A stretch of 27,427 bases of DNA from Nemertoderma westbladi (Eukaryota > Xenacoelomorpha > Nemertodermatida > Nemertodermatidae): contig JAUCBJ010007934.1 in NCBI GenBank assembly GCA_032718475.1, forward strand, positions 1-27,427. Reading direction: 5' to 3'. Of the stretch, positions 19,447 to 26,892 are shown piece by piece. The position numbers and the translations under genes are program-made. The notes under the pieces were generated by a model. It did not search any database. It was given only the letters and a program-made list of their open reading frames with translations, and was not told the DNA's origin. Position 1 is the first letter of the stretch; each line of letters opens with the position of its first letter.

Positions 19447-19538
19447 CTCCTTTAACTAACTAACTAACTAACTAACTAATTAACTCTTACTACCTAACTT
19501 CTACCTACTCTATTATTTAATTATTTTCTTATTTTTAA

Positions 19539-22500
19539 TTAAATAATTATTTTATATTTTGTGCGTGGGAAGGGCGTCTCGCCCTCATTCCCACCCCCCT
19601 CAGTCCAAAACTTTGGACGACTAAACACTCTCACGTGCCCCTTCTTCCGGTAGGCACTCTCCTGCTGCCCTCCTATACGTCCTCTAACTCTTCGCCACAC
19701 TCTCTTCGGTGCCACCTTTGCTGGCCTCCCCCTTCGTATGTGCGCTGGCATTAGAGCCCTCGACGACCCCCGCTCGTCCCTCGGTATACGCGGTGTCTGC
19801 CCATGTAATGCCCCCTCACACTGTGTTAGCCTTGCGTGTGTATGCAACACGCCTCCTTCTACTTTCCCGACTCCCTTATGTTTGCTAATGGGCTTCTCTG
19901 CCCCTGGTCTAGTCCTTTCATATCCTTTCCCTTTCCAACACTCTCCGGATCTGTGTCCTTTTACCACACATTGATGACATAGTCCGTTTGCGTCTGTGTA
20001 GGCTACACGATCTCGTTTGGGCAACGCTTGCCAGTACTTACAACTCCTGGTCTTATGGGTTCCGTCCCGATGTAATTGACATTGGAATCCTGGATTATAG
20101 CGTTTCCTGTATAGTCCTTCACGTATCGCGCTTAGGTTTATATGTACCGATTTAATGTTTTGGTTGTCTAGACTCGGCCTACTGGGTATATTGGGATTGT
20201 GTTTATTTTTGGTGTTATTTTCTTTCTGTCCCTGCCACGGTGTGGCCCTGCCCCCAGCTAACTGTGGACTGGTAGTCCCCTGTATGGCCGCGTGTGGTGG
20301 TGACTGTCCGCACGACCTGCTCTCGTCCAGGGAGTTCGATATTCTTGCTCCTATCGGGGTATATTGTCGATATTGTGATGGGGGAATGTCACCCTGTCCC
20401 CCCCCAGCCGGTATGTTTGGTACTGGGGTTGATGTTAATACATTGGGGCCCATACGTCTATCTCCAATAACTCCCCCCTCCCCTGGATATATGTTATGTC
20501 CCTGTGTATTATAGTCATGCTGCTGTACCGATATAGGCCTACCTACCTCTCGCCTACCTACCGGTATGTACTCCGCGACTTCCGGGTTTAATCCCGTCGT
20601 TCGCGCTACCCCATCGCCTACTCTATCTCTCCCAGCATGGCCTATAATAGTATGTGCAGTAAGGCCTACAGTATGTCCTGCAGTCTGCATGTGCCCTTCC
20701 GAACCGAAGTTTATTCTTCGCGAATCTCGAATCTCCCCGCGACTACTGCACTCTCGATCGGCAGCTATATCCCGTCGGGAAGCTTCTCTTCGATCCCCTC
20801 TCCTGTTCTCGACTTGATATCGGTACGTCCTGTACCCCTCTCTTGGCGTGCGGTGCGTTTCTCCGGGGCGACGGCAATCTCCCGAAGTTCGACCCCACCG
20901 GCTCCCTGACTCCATCTCTACTATCGACGGTCCGTTATCCGTCCTCGCACTCCTATCGTTCGTGGCGACACCTTTTCTACTATCTCCTCTTCTTCTCTTT
21001 TCAGTGCAGTATTCCGGCTCATGAGATCTCTCGTCGACCTCCCGGTTAAACTCTACTCTTCTTCTTCCCTCTTCTAATCGGGCTCGACGCTTCGTCTGCC
21101 CTCTCGCGACGTCAACCTGCCTCTCTCTGCTCGATCGCATGCCGCTGGGGACACTCGCAATCCCCCTATTACTCTCCGTCGCCGGGTGTTGCGGTTTACC
21201 TGATTCGGCCCGCGCATTATCCGCTGACGGCTGTGGGACACTCTCTGCCCCCCCTCTCTCTCTACTAACTTCTCGCGGTGGGGTGTCCGTAGCCCCCCCC
21301 CCCCCCCCACCCGCCACTTCTAACTTCACTATCTCTTACTACACTTCTGCGTCCCTCTTGTGGGGCATTCTCTGCCCCCCCTCTCTCGCCACTAATCTTA
21401 TGTGGTGGGGCGCCCGTAGCCCCCCCCCACCCGCCACATCTAACTTCAATATCTCTTACTTCGTCTCTACACCCCTCTCTAGTCGACGCACTGTCTCTAC
21501 TACGGCTGGGTCTATTCACCCCCGCCTCTCTCTCTACTACTGCGTGGCCCATCAGGCCTACTTCGGGTTGGCTCAACCCCGCTACCTCCTGCCTACTAAC
21601 TGCGTGGCCTACCAGGCCGCCGCCTGCCGTGTTATGTACGTCCGACACGCTCATATTAATAGCACCATTCCCAATATTATTTGTTAAATCAATTAAATTG
21701 TTAGAATTTGAAACGAGATTTAAATTATTTAAATTAGAATTATTACTATTTTCAAAATTTAAATTATTATTCGAATTATTTGAATTATTCTGAATATTTG
21801 AATTAATGTTATTATTTGAATTTAAATTTAAATAATTACTACCAGGTAAAATATTATTTGCTGCAATAAAGGGATTAGGGTTATTTACTACGGTACTATT
21901 AACATTAATTACTTCTAACGTACTATTACTACCCCCCCCCCCCCCCCCCCGCCCGTACGGCTACACCAGTTCTGGTTCTCTCGCCCGGTGCCTGTAAGTG
22001 GGGTCTCACTCTCTGACAGTCCCAACCGTGCCAGTTCTAGTCGGCACTTCAGTTTGGCTTGATATTGCATAAGCCCCCTTAGGCGGGCATGCAAATCATC
22101 CCGCTCACGGTTTACCTCTATCTCTCTCTCTCTCTCTCCTCTCGTACACTCTGCTCGGCCAACTCTACCCCTCTCACAACCATCTCAGACCGCCTCGCCG
22201 GCTCATCCTCTACTCTCATCTCCCGCTCCATACGCTCCTCGACTCTCTTTCTATACACCCTCGCCGACTCTCTTAACACCTCTATAACGGCGGCATTATC
22301 CCTCAGTTGCCGCTCTGTGCTATTCAGCTTTGCCGCTACCATTTCTAATTCATACATCAGATTTATCTCCCGCACCCTTCTTTCTTTTGCGGAGGATGTA
22401 GCAGACTTATCGGTTGCGACGGACTCCCGTCGCCCCTCCGTCCCACCAACTTTCCCCCGCCTCCCGGAACTTCCTCCGACCGACGAGACCGAATCCTCGG

Positions 22501-23209
22501 GTTTAACCTCGGATTCGCCCTCCTCAGGTCTCTTCCAACCCACTAATTTTACTCCCCGGGCATCGACTAAGTATGGCCCTACGTACACTACGCTAGGTTC
22601 CATACCCCCACATTCCCATAGTTCGATCAGTTCGTTGGCAACCCCCCTCGCTCTCTCCTCGGCTAGTTCTCTCTGCCCAGAACACACTAGGTGATCAAAG
22701 TATCTGTTCGACTCACCTAGTCGTCTCCTCAATCTCACCTCGTCTATCTTCGCCCCTCCTTTGGCCTCTCTCAGTTGCTCCCGGGTCGCGAGGTAGGCCC
22801 GTCGAAGTCAATCAGAAACCCCGACGTCCTCGTCGCCGACCTCTCCTCCATCTCTCCGGGTCCGACGTCGTACCGACGGCCCCACCGTCGCCGTTCCGGT
22901 GGACCGTTCGTCATCCTCGGCCTGTGGCTGGCCGGTGACATCGGTATGTCGACCCTCGCTCCGCGTCGACTCGTCTTTCTCTTCTCCTCCCTTCTCGTCT
23001 CCTTCCCTCGACTCGCTCTCCGATTGTAGACGACCCCCCACATCTTGGTTCGTCGGGTTGCTCGTTGTCGACGTGGCGTCAACCTGCGTCGACGTGGTCG
23101 GCGTAGCATCGACCGGCGTCGTGGGTTCGTATCGTCTCGCCGTGGCCTCGCGGATCGTTAGATCATCGTCCGGGGTCCGCGGCGGTGTCGTTCCTCTCTC
23201 TCGACTCAT
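19539..23209 (-). CDS. Gag polyprotein of the LTR element, long, with four frame breaks
   Basis: Coding potential runs from ATG 23209 to the stop at 19539, about 1,220 codons, far longer than a usual Gag. In order: a Thr/Ser- and acid/Arg-rich start; a segment after 22807 (LRRAYLATREQLREAK, NRYFDHLVCSGQRELAEE) resembling the helical start of BEL/Pao Gag; a long charged coiled coil (about 22400-22000); an Asn-rich stretch; a Gly/Arg-rich duplicated stretch; a long Arg/Ser/Gly-rich region; and two zinc knuckles near the end. The breaks are one in-frame TGA (22808-22810), a frame change in the (GA)n tract near 22118-22140, one in a 19-base G run (21932-21950) and one in a 16-base G run (21293-21308). 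Apart from the TGA, every break lies in a slippage-prone tract, so sequencing, assembly or slippage may explain them. The product would package element RNA. Confidence 0.75.
19938..20081 (-). other. Gag zinc-knuckle pair, BEL/Pao style
   Basis: The first unit is CQLHRDGTHKTRSC (C-x2-H-x4-H-x4-C). After about 19 residues including KRDR comes the second, CHQCVVKGHRSGEC (C-x2-C-x4-H-x4-C). The pair with an R-containing linker resembles the C-x-x-C/H...H...C, R, L-C-x-x-C pattern of BEL/Pao Gag. The usual third block and the protease that follow in BEL/Pao are not seen. Confidence 0.75.
21232..21478 (-). repeat. Tandem duplication of about 125 bp inside gag
   Basis: 21232-21358 and 21359-21478 are diverged copies of one unit. 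Each contains a G run (minus strand), a GGGTG(G/T)C-like block and the codons for ERGGAE. The run is 10 G in one copy and 16 G in the other. The reading frame changes at the longer run. Confidence 0.75.
21660..21931 (-). other. Asn-rich low-complexity segment of Gag
   Basis: About 90 codons of AT-rich DNA inside an otherwise GC-rich gag, rich in AAT codons: blocks such as NLNSNNNINSNIQNNSNNS, spaced by Leu, Ile and Ser. It stays open in one frame from the G run at 21932 into MSVSDVHNT. It looks like a prion-like, disordered segment. Confidence 0.8.
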
Positions 23210-23274
23210 CGTGGCAGCCACGTTGATAACAATCTATCACTGTCAGGGCAGCTGGGCGGATCTGATTCTGTCAC

Positions 23275-23628
23275 TGTGACGGGATCTGCGGATCCCGGTT
23301 TATCCGTTGGGTTTTCTATCCACGCGTCCCCGCCGTGTGTGAAAGGTAAAAGAGTTCTGATGTTGGGTAATATGTATAAAGGTATAATAGTCTGATAGTT
23401 GATATAGTATAATATGACACAACAGGTAATATATAATGGCGGTAGCGGACGGTGACAGAAGTCCCCGTTCCACCCTACTGATCTGACTGAGTAAACTGAA
23501 TGAATGATTACAGGTTACTGGTTATATTGCACGGTGGCCTTATTGCTACTCAATCGATGCCTTTCCCCCCTCTGATTGGTTGATATCCCTGTTGGCACCC
23601 TTTGGAGTGTTTCCCTTCACTCCCTGTG
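23275..23628 (-). repeat. 5' LTR of the Gag-only element, likely promoter
   Basis: Partner of 16893-17246. As the 5' copy it should drive transcription toward lower coordinates. The corresponding CCAAT is at 23575-23579 and the TATA-like stretch at 23430-23435. The gag ATG at 23209 lies only 65 bases inside. Confidence 0.88.
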
Positions 23629-23919
23629 AGTAGTAATGGTTACCCCTCTTTGGCGACAGTTTAGTCCCACTTCACACCTTGGGTGTTAAGTAGGTCATTA
23701 ATTAATTAATCAATTAATTAATTGGTCGATTAAACAATTAATTAATTGTTTAATCAATCGACTCGTATCAAATAATGTTGCCAAAGGCAATTTAATTTGA
23801 TACAAATCAATCAGATAGGGGGACGCGAGATGAATAAATTGTACTATAACAAACGAAATATACAATACAATATACAATACATTTGTATTATTTTTGCCGT
23901 ACAATAAAATGATAGAATT
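23629..23919. other. AT-rich flank with (ATTA)n and a 28-base palindrome
   Basis: Begins right after the 5' LTR. 23696-23724 is ATTA-type simple sequence. 23728-23755 is a perfect palindrome (GATTAAACAATTAA and its complement). No gene seen. Confidence 0.75.
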
Positions 23920-24106
23920 AAATATAAAGACGCAATCGAGGCCCAAAACATAAATATACCCTTTCACCAAAATAAAGTGGCCCCAGTTTGGTCCCGAGTC
24001 ATCCCTCAATAATCTATGGCTGCTCGGGCTCTTATTAACCGTATAGCAAGATTAATCCCTTTGAATCCATAGCTTCGTTATTATATCAATTCGTCCAAGA
24101 AATTAG
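23920..24106. repeat. Direct repeat copy 1, overlapping the GTSF1-like stop codon
   Basis: Matches 24631-24873: same start (aaatataaagacgcaatcg), same middle (cccgagtcatccctcaataatct, quoted in part) and same end (ttattatatcaatt, ccaagaaattag). It contains the presumed 3' UTR of the GTSF1-like gene and ends one base past its stop codon. Confidence 0.85.
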
Positions 24107-24402
24107 TCCCAAACCTCTTCTCCCCACCCCATTGAACACTCTCCCTTCTTCTCTTCTTTCTCTTCTTTTTTCTCTTCTTTTTTCTGTTCTTTCAATATAT
24201 GAAAAATTGAGTTCCTGGACCTAAATTCGCAAAACCGCAAATGGTGATCCTTTTCAGCTTCTCTAAAGCTATGTGCGGGTTGAAAAGGACACTGAACAAT
24301 TTTTTGATTCGAAAAGTTCTTACGACATTTTCTTAAATGCGTAACATATTTTTCTGAGTGAATTCTGTGTGTGGCATCATAAGGACATATGAAATATTCC
24401 AT
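24103..24402 (-). CDS. GTSF1-like protein with two CHHC zinc fingers
   Basis: 99 residues from Met 24402. Two U11-48K-type CHHC fingers follow each other: C-x5-H-x9-H-x3-C from residue 5 (CPYDATH...HLRKC) and again from about residue 36 (CPFQPAH...HLRFC), both with exact spacing. A Lys/Glu-rich linker (KKEEKKEEKEEKK) and a short tail GWGEEVWD with two Trp complete it. In animals, gametocyte-specific factor 1 (Asterix in flies) has this layout; it binds PIWI-piRNA complexes and aids transposon silencing, with tail aromatic residues used for PIWI contact. The frame is intronless, somewhat shorter than most relatives, and follows an 18-base T run (24433-24416, gene strand) just upstream. It could be a functional short paralogue, a retrocopy, or one exon of a larger gene. 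The intact fingers argue for selection. Confidence 0.85.
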   Translation of the reverse strand: MEYFICPYDATHRIHSEKYVTHLRKCRKNFSNQKIVQCPFQPAHSFREAEKDHHLRFCEFRSRNSIFHILKEQKKEEKKEEKEEKKGECSMGWGEEVWD

Positions 24403-24415
24403 CGTAACAAAAGAC

Positions 24416-24433
24416 AAAAAAAAAAAAAAAAAA
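24416..24433. repeat. Run of 18 A (T on the gene strand) upstream of the GTSF1-like start
   Basis: Homopolymer 14 bases before the ATG on the gene strand. It is on the wrong side to be a retrocopy poly(A) tail. It could be part of a polypyrimidine tract, but no AG follows before the ATG. Confidence 0.7.
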
Positions 24434-25434
24434 TTTATTGAGATATACTTTTTAAAAAACTTTTAAAAACGTCACTTAATATTTTTAGAGATAATGATCT
24501 AACTTTACATGGTTTTATTTATATAGAAAGGTCCACCTTAACATTTCAAACAGAACCATAGTTTTTGGTATGGCATGCGTAAAGGATTAAGCATCCCATG
24601 GAACCCCTTGTTGAGTTATACTCTACAATGAAATATAAAGACGCAATCGAGGCCCAAAACATAAATATACCCTTTCACGAAAATAAAATGGCCCCAGTTT
24701 AGCCCCGAGTCATCCCTCAATAATCTGCGACTACTCGAGCTCTTATTAACCATAGCATGACTAACTCAATCATCAATGCGTGAATGGGGACCTGCGTGAA
24801 TGGGGCCTGCCACAGAGCTTAAATTATTCATACCCACAGCTTCGTTATTATATCAATTCATCCAAGAAATTAGAATAAACATCTGGTATGGCATTAGTTT
24901 GCATTCTTTCGCATTGTATTGCGAAGCAGTCCACGCGCATATTAGCTCAACAACAAAGCCCTACCCAAAACACCACATGTCAAATTAATTCCCAACCATC
25001 TCTTTACTACAGTGGATACTGCAGTTTTTTTGTTTGAAGTAATTTCAGAGATGCTCTAGCGTAACATTAATTAACATACCCAGTCCATTCATTACACACA
25101 CTTTTCTCCAACGCACCACCCCGCTTCTCAATTCATCCCATTTCTCTTCGTAACTAATGTTTTACATTTAATTAACCCAATGAAATGTGTTTATTATTCC
25201 CTCAATCCAATAGCGCGTCTCTCTCTCTCTCTTCTGCTCTTGCAATAGATTGCATTCTTCTTTCACAACTCCATTCTAACCTCCCTCTATAATAGCCCCT
25301 AGTCACCGCATTCCTATTCATTCTCTAATTTTTATTTTTAAAAGTTTTATTTATTTTCATAAAAGTTTTATTTATTTAAAATTTTGTAAAATCATTCAGC
25401 GAAAATTCATAATATCAATTGACATTGCTATATA
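24434..25434. other. AT-rich intergenic DNA between the two intronless genes
   Basis: Contains direct-repeat copy 2 (24631-24873), a short internal duplication (tgcgtgaatgggg, about 24776-24810), a (TC)n tract near 25208-25222 and a repeated aaaagttttatttatttt phrase at 25338-25375. It presumably includes the divergent promoters of the flanking genes. No start site can be assigned. Confidence 0.55.
24631..24873. repeat. Direct repeat copy 2, upstream of the GTSF1-like gene
   Basis: Counterpart of 23920-24106, with about 56 extra bases in its second half. Homology ends at aagaaattag, exactly where the coding part of the GTSF1-like gene starts in copy 1. No GTSF1-like coding sequence follows it. 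Confidence 0.85.
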
Positions 25435-26484
25435 ATGCATAGAGATGAAAGATGTTTGGTTTGTAATAAAGAAATGAGACAAGATAATCTATCTCGTCAT
25501 ATGGAAAGACATAGAAAGGATAAACTAATGGATCCATTACCAAAGAAATTTAAAAAATCCGAAGATGTTTTTAGTGAAGATGAAAAGAAAAAGAGAGTTG
25601 AGCGTGATATTTTAAAGATAAAACAGACAATGGAAAATAAATTTCATAAAGTTATGAATATTTTGAAAGGGATACAAAAACAGTTACCCCTAGAAAATGA
25701 TGAGAATTTGAGTGAGGAAGATGAAGAAGAAGAGGACGAAGAGATGGAGAATGAAAATAGTGAGGGTCAAGATGAAGTTGAAGAGAGTGAAGTTGGGAAC
25801 GAAGAAAGTGAAGATCAGAAAGATGACGAAGAAAGTGAAGGTCAGGAAGAGGGTGAAGATAGCGAAGGTCAGGAAGAGAATGAAGAAAGTGAAGAACAGG
25901 AAGAGGATGAAGAAAGTGAAGAACAGGAAGAGGATGAAGAAAGTGAAGAACAGGAAGAGGATGAAGAAAGTGAAGAACAGGAAGAGGATGAAGAAAGCGA
26001 AGGTCAGAAAGAGGATGAAGAAAGTGAAGGTCATGAAGAGGACGAAGAAAGTGAAGAACAGGAAGACGACGAAGAAAGTGAAGGTCAGGAAAGTGAAGAA
26101 GATGATGAAAATGATAATAATAAGGAAATATTGAGACAATTACTTGGAAATAAGAATATATTGCGGAAAATTATTAAACATTTAGAAGAGAATGGTGAAA
26201 ATAAAGAAGAGATATTGAGACAAATATTAGGAAACAAAAATCAAATGCGGAAATTTATTAAACAAATGGAAGAAAATGAGGAAAATAGAGAAGAGATATT
26301 AAGACAGGTTCTGGGAAATAAAAGTAAATTACTGAAAATTAATGAACAATTGAATAAAATTAAGAAACTGTTGGTTAATGAGGAAGATGAAATTAAAGAA
26401 AATCAACCAGCATTTACTTATTTTCGAAGACCTATGACAACAAACTCTCGTACAGTATTTGCCCGCGCAGGAGGACACTATTGA
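25435..26484 (+). CDS. Acidic repeat protein with N-terminal C2H2 zinc finger, intronless
   Basis: 349 residues from the first Met (25435) to TGA at 26482-26484. Residues 7-26 form a single finger CLVCNKEMRQDNLSRHMERH (C-x2-C-x11-H-x3-H). A basic segment follows (PKKFKK; a possible nuclear signal), then a Lys/Glu coiled-coil-like part. About residues 123-221 are eleven 9-residue units of the EESEEQEED type. From residue 231 three 28-residue units begin EILRQ(L/I/V)LGNK and look amphipathic. The tail is FTYFRRPMTTNS, then ARAGGHY. I do not recognise the family. The finger style recalls small DNA-binding fingers in various animals and some integrated elements, but that is only a resemblance. 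The acidic block could bind histones or basic proteins (inference). A TATATAATG overlaps the start codon, so the true promoter is elsewhere. Confidence 0.75.
   Translation: MHRDERCLVCNKEMRQDNLSRHMERHRKDKLMDPLPKKFKKSEDVFSEDEKKKRVERDILKIKQTMENKFHKVMNILKGIQKQLPLENDENLSEEDEEEEDEEMENENSEGQDEVEESEVGNEESEDQKDDEESEGQEEGEDSEGQEENEESEEQEEDEESEEQEEDEESEEQEEDEESEEQEEDEESEGQKEDEESEGHEEDEESEEQEDDEESEGQESEEDDENDNNKEILRQLLGNKNILRKIIKHLEENGENKEEILRQILGNKNQMRKFIKQMEENEENREEILRQVLGNKSKLLKINEQLNKIKKLLVNEEDEIKENQPAFTYFRRPMTTNSRTVFARAGGHY
25801..26097 (+). repeat. 27-bp tandem repeat coding for 9-residue acidic units
   Basis: Eleven units around gaagaaagtgaagaacag with gaagaggat, in phase with the reading frame. 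Four neighbouring units (about 25882-25989) are almost identical, showing recent unequal exchange or slippage. Confidence 0.9.
26125..26376 (+). repeat. 84-bp tandem repeat, three units, coding
   Basis: Units begin at 26125, 26209 and 26293 with codons for EILRQ-x-LGNK. They differ more from each other than the 27-bp units do and keep the frame, which suggests older duplication under selection. Confidence 0.8.
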
Positions 26485-26511
26485 CATTTGTTTGTTTGAG
26501 TTCCTTTCATA

Positions 26512-26660
26512 ATAGTATTAAAACTATTTATCCATAACAATTATATTAGTATTAGGACTATTTATCCATAACATTTATATTAGTATTAGGATTATTTATC
26601 CTTAATTATTATATTAGTATTATAAATGTATTTGCCAACAATATTTATTACTATTAGGTC
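26512..26660. repeat. AT-rich tandem repeat, about 44-bp unit, four degenerate copies
   Basis: A unit of the form gtattaggactatttatcc followed by ataacatttatatta is repeated just downstream of the acidic-protein gene. The fourth copy is quite diverged. The remaining DNA up to 26892 shows no gene. Confidence 0.75.
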
Positions 26661-26892
26661 TATTTATTCAAGAAATTATATGTTTTTTATAATATATTTT
26701 GGAAAATTAGTCGACTAAGTCATAATTTTTAAAACTTTAAATAAGGGTGGAGTTATTTTATAAAGTTAAGAAGAGTGAATCAATGGAGGCAACCTGAAGT
26801 CTCATATCTTGCCCTTTACTCATAAGACCGCACGTTAACTCCCAAGGTTGCATACTATCACTATAGCTGGGAGAGTCAAAGCTAGTGTACAG

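Larger units (their letters stand above)
17460..19538. repeat. Pyrimidine-rich simple-sequence region of the Gag-only element
   Basis: From about 17930 the sequence is built of ctaact, actctact and ttactact words with hardly a purine pair, broken by small palindromes (listed separately). Before that, 17470-17870 is C/T-rich with no supported protein. This occupies the place where pol would stand. Both strands were checked for RT, integrase and protease motifs and none was seen. Confidence 0.8.
16893..23628 (-). mobile_element. Gag-only LTR retrotransposon, BEL/Pao-like, non-autonomous
   Basis: A 6.7-kb minus-strand element with two 354-bp direct repeats that I read as identical. Inside there is one long Gag coding region (23209 to 19539) followed by about 2.3 kb of non-coding, pyrimidine-rich simple sequence with hairpins, and then the 3' LTR. 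No reverse transcriptase, integrase, protease or envelope motif is visible in any frame. A purine-rich tract (GAGAGAGAA, minus strand, about 17247-17256) sits beside the 3' LTR as a likely polypurine tract. Identical LTRs imply a recent insertion, so it was probably mobilised by a partner's Pol. TGTGA occurs at 16893-16897 and 23625-23629 and could be a 5-bp target duplication. If so, the LTR ends are five bases further in. Confidence 0.85.

Noticed and set aside
20155-21687. Plus-strand open frames opposite gag
   Set aside because: They mirror the minus-strand Gag frame, whose zinc knuckles and composition identify the coding strand.
22775-23279. Plus-strand frames and a second minus frame overlapping the Gag start
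   Set aside because: GC-rich shadows of the Gag leader; the in-phase minus frame continues into recognisable Gag sequence past the TGA.
24800-24988. Open frame of 62 codons overlapping direct-repeat copy 2
   Set aside because: It starts inside a non-coding repeat and has no match or motif.
25690-26139. Open frames on both strands over the acidic repeat (Phe/Leu-rich and Lys/Arg-rich products)
   Set aside because: They are shadows of the GAA/GAG/GAT repeat of the real plus-strand gene.
23629-26760. Integrated Polinton or DNA virus
   Set aside because: No polymerase B, integrase, ATPase or capsid motif is visible; intronless genes and AT content alone are not enough.
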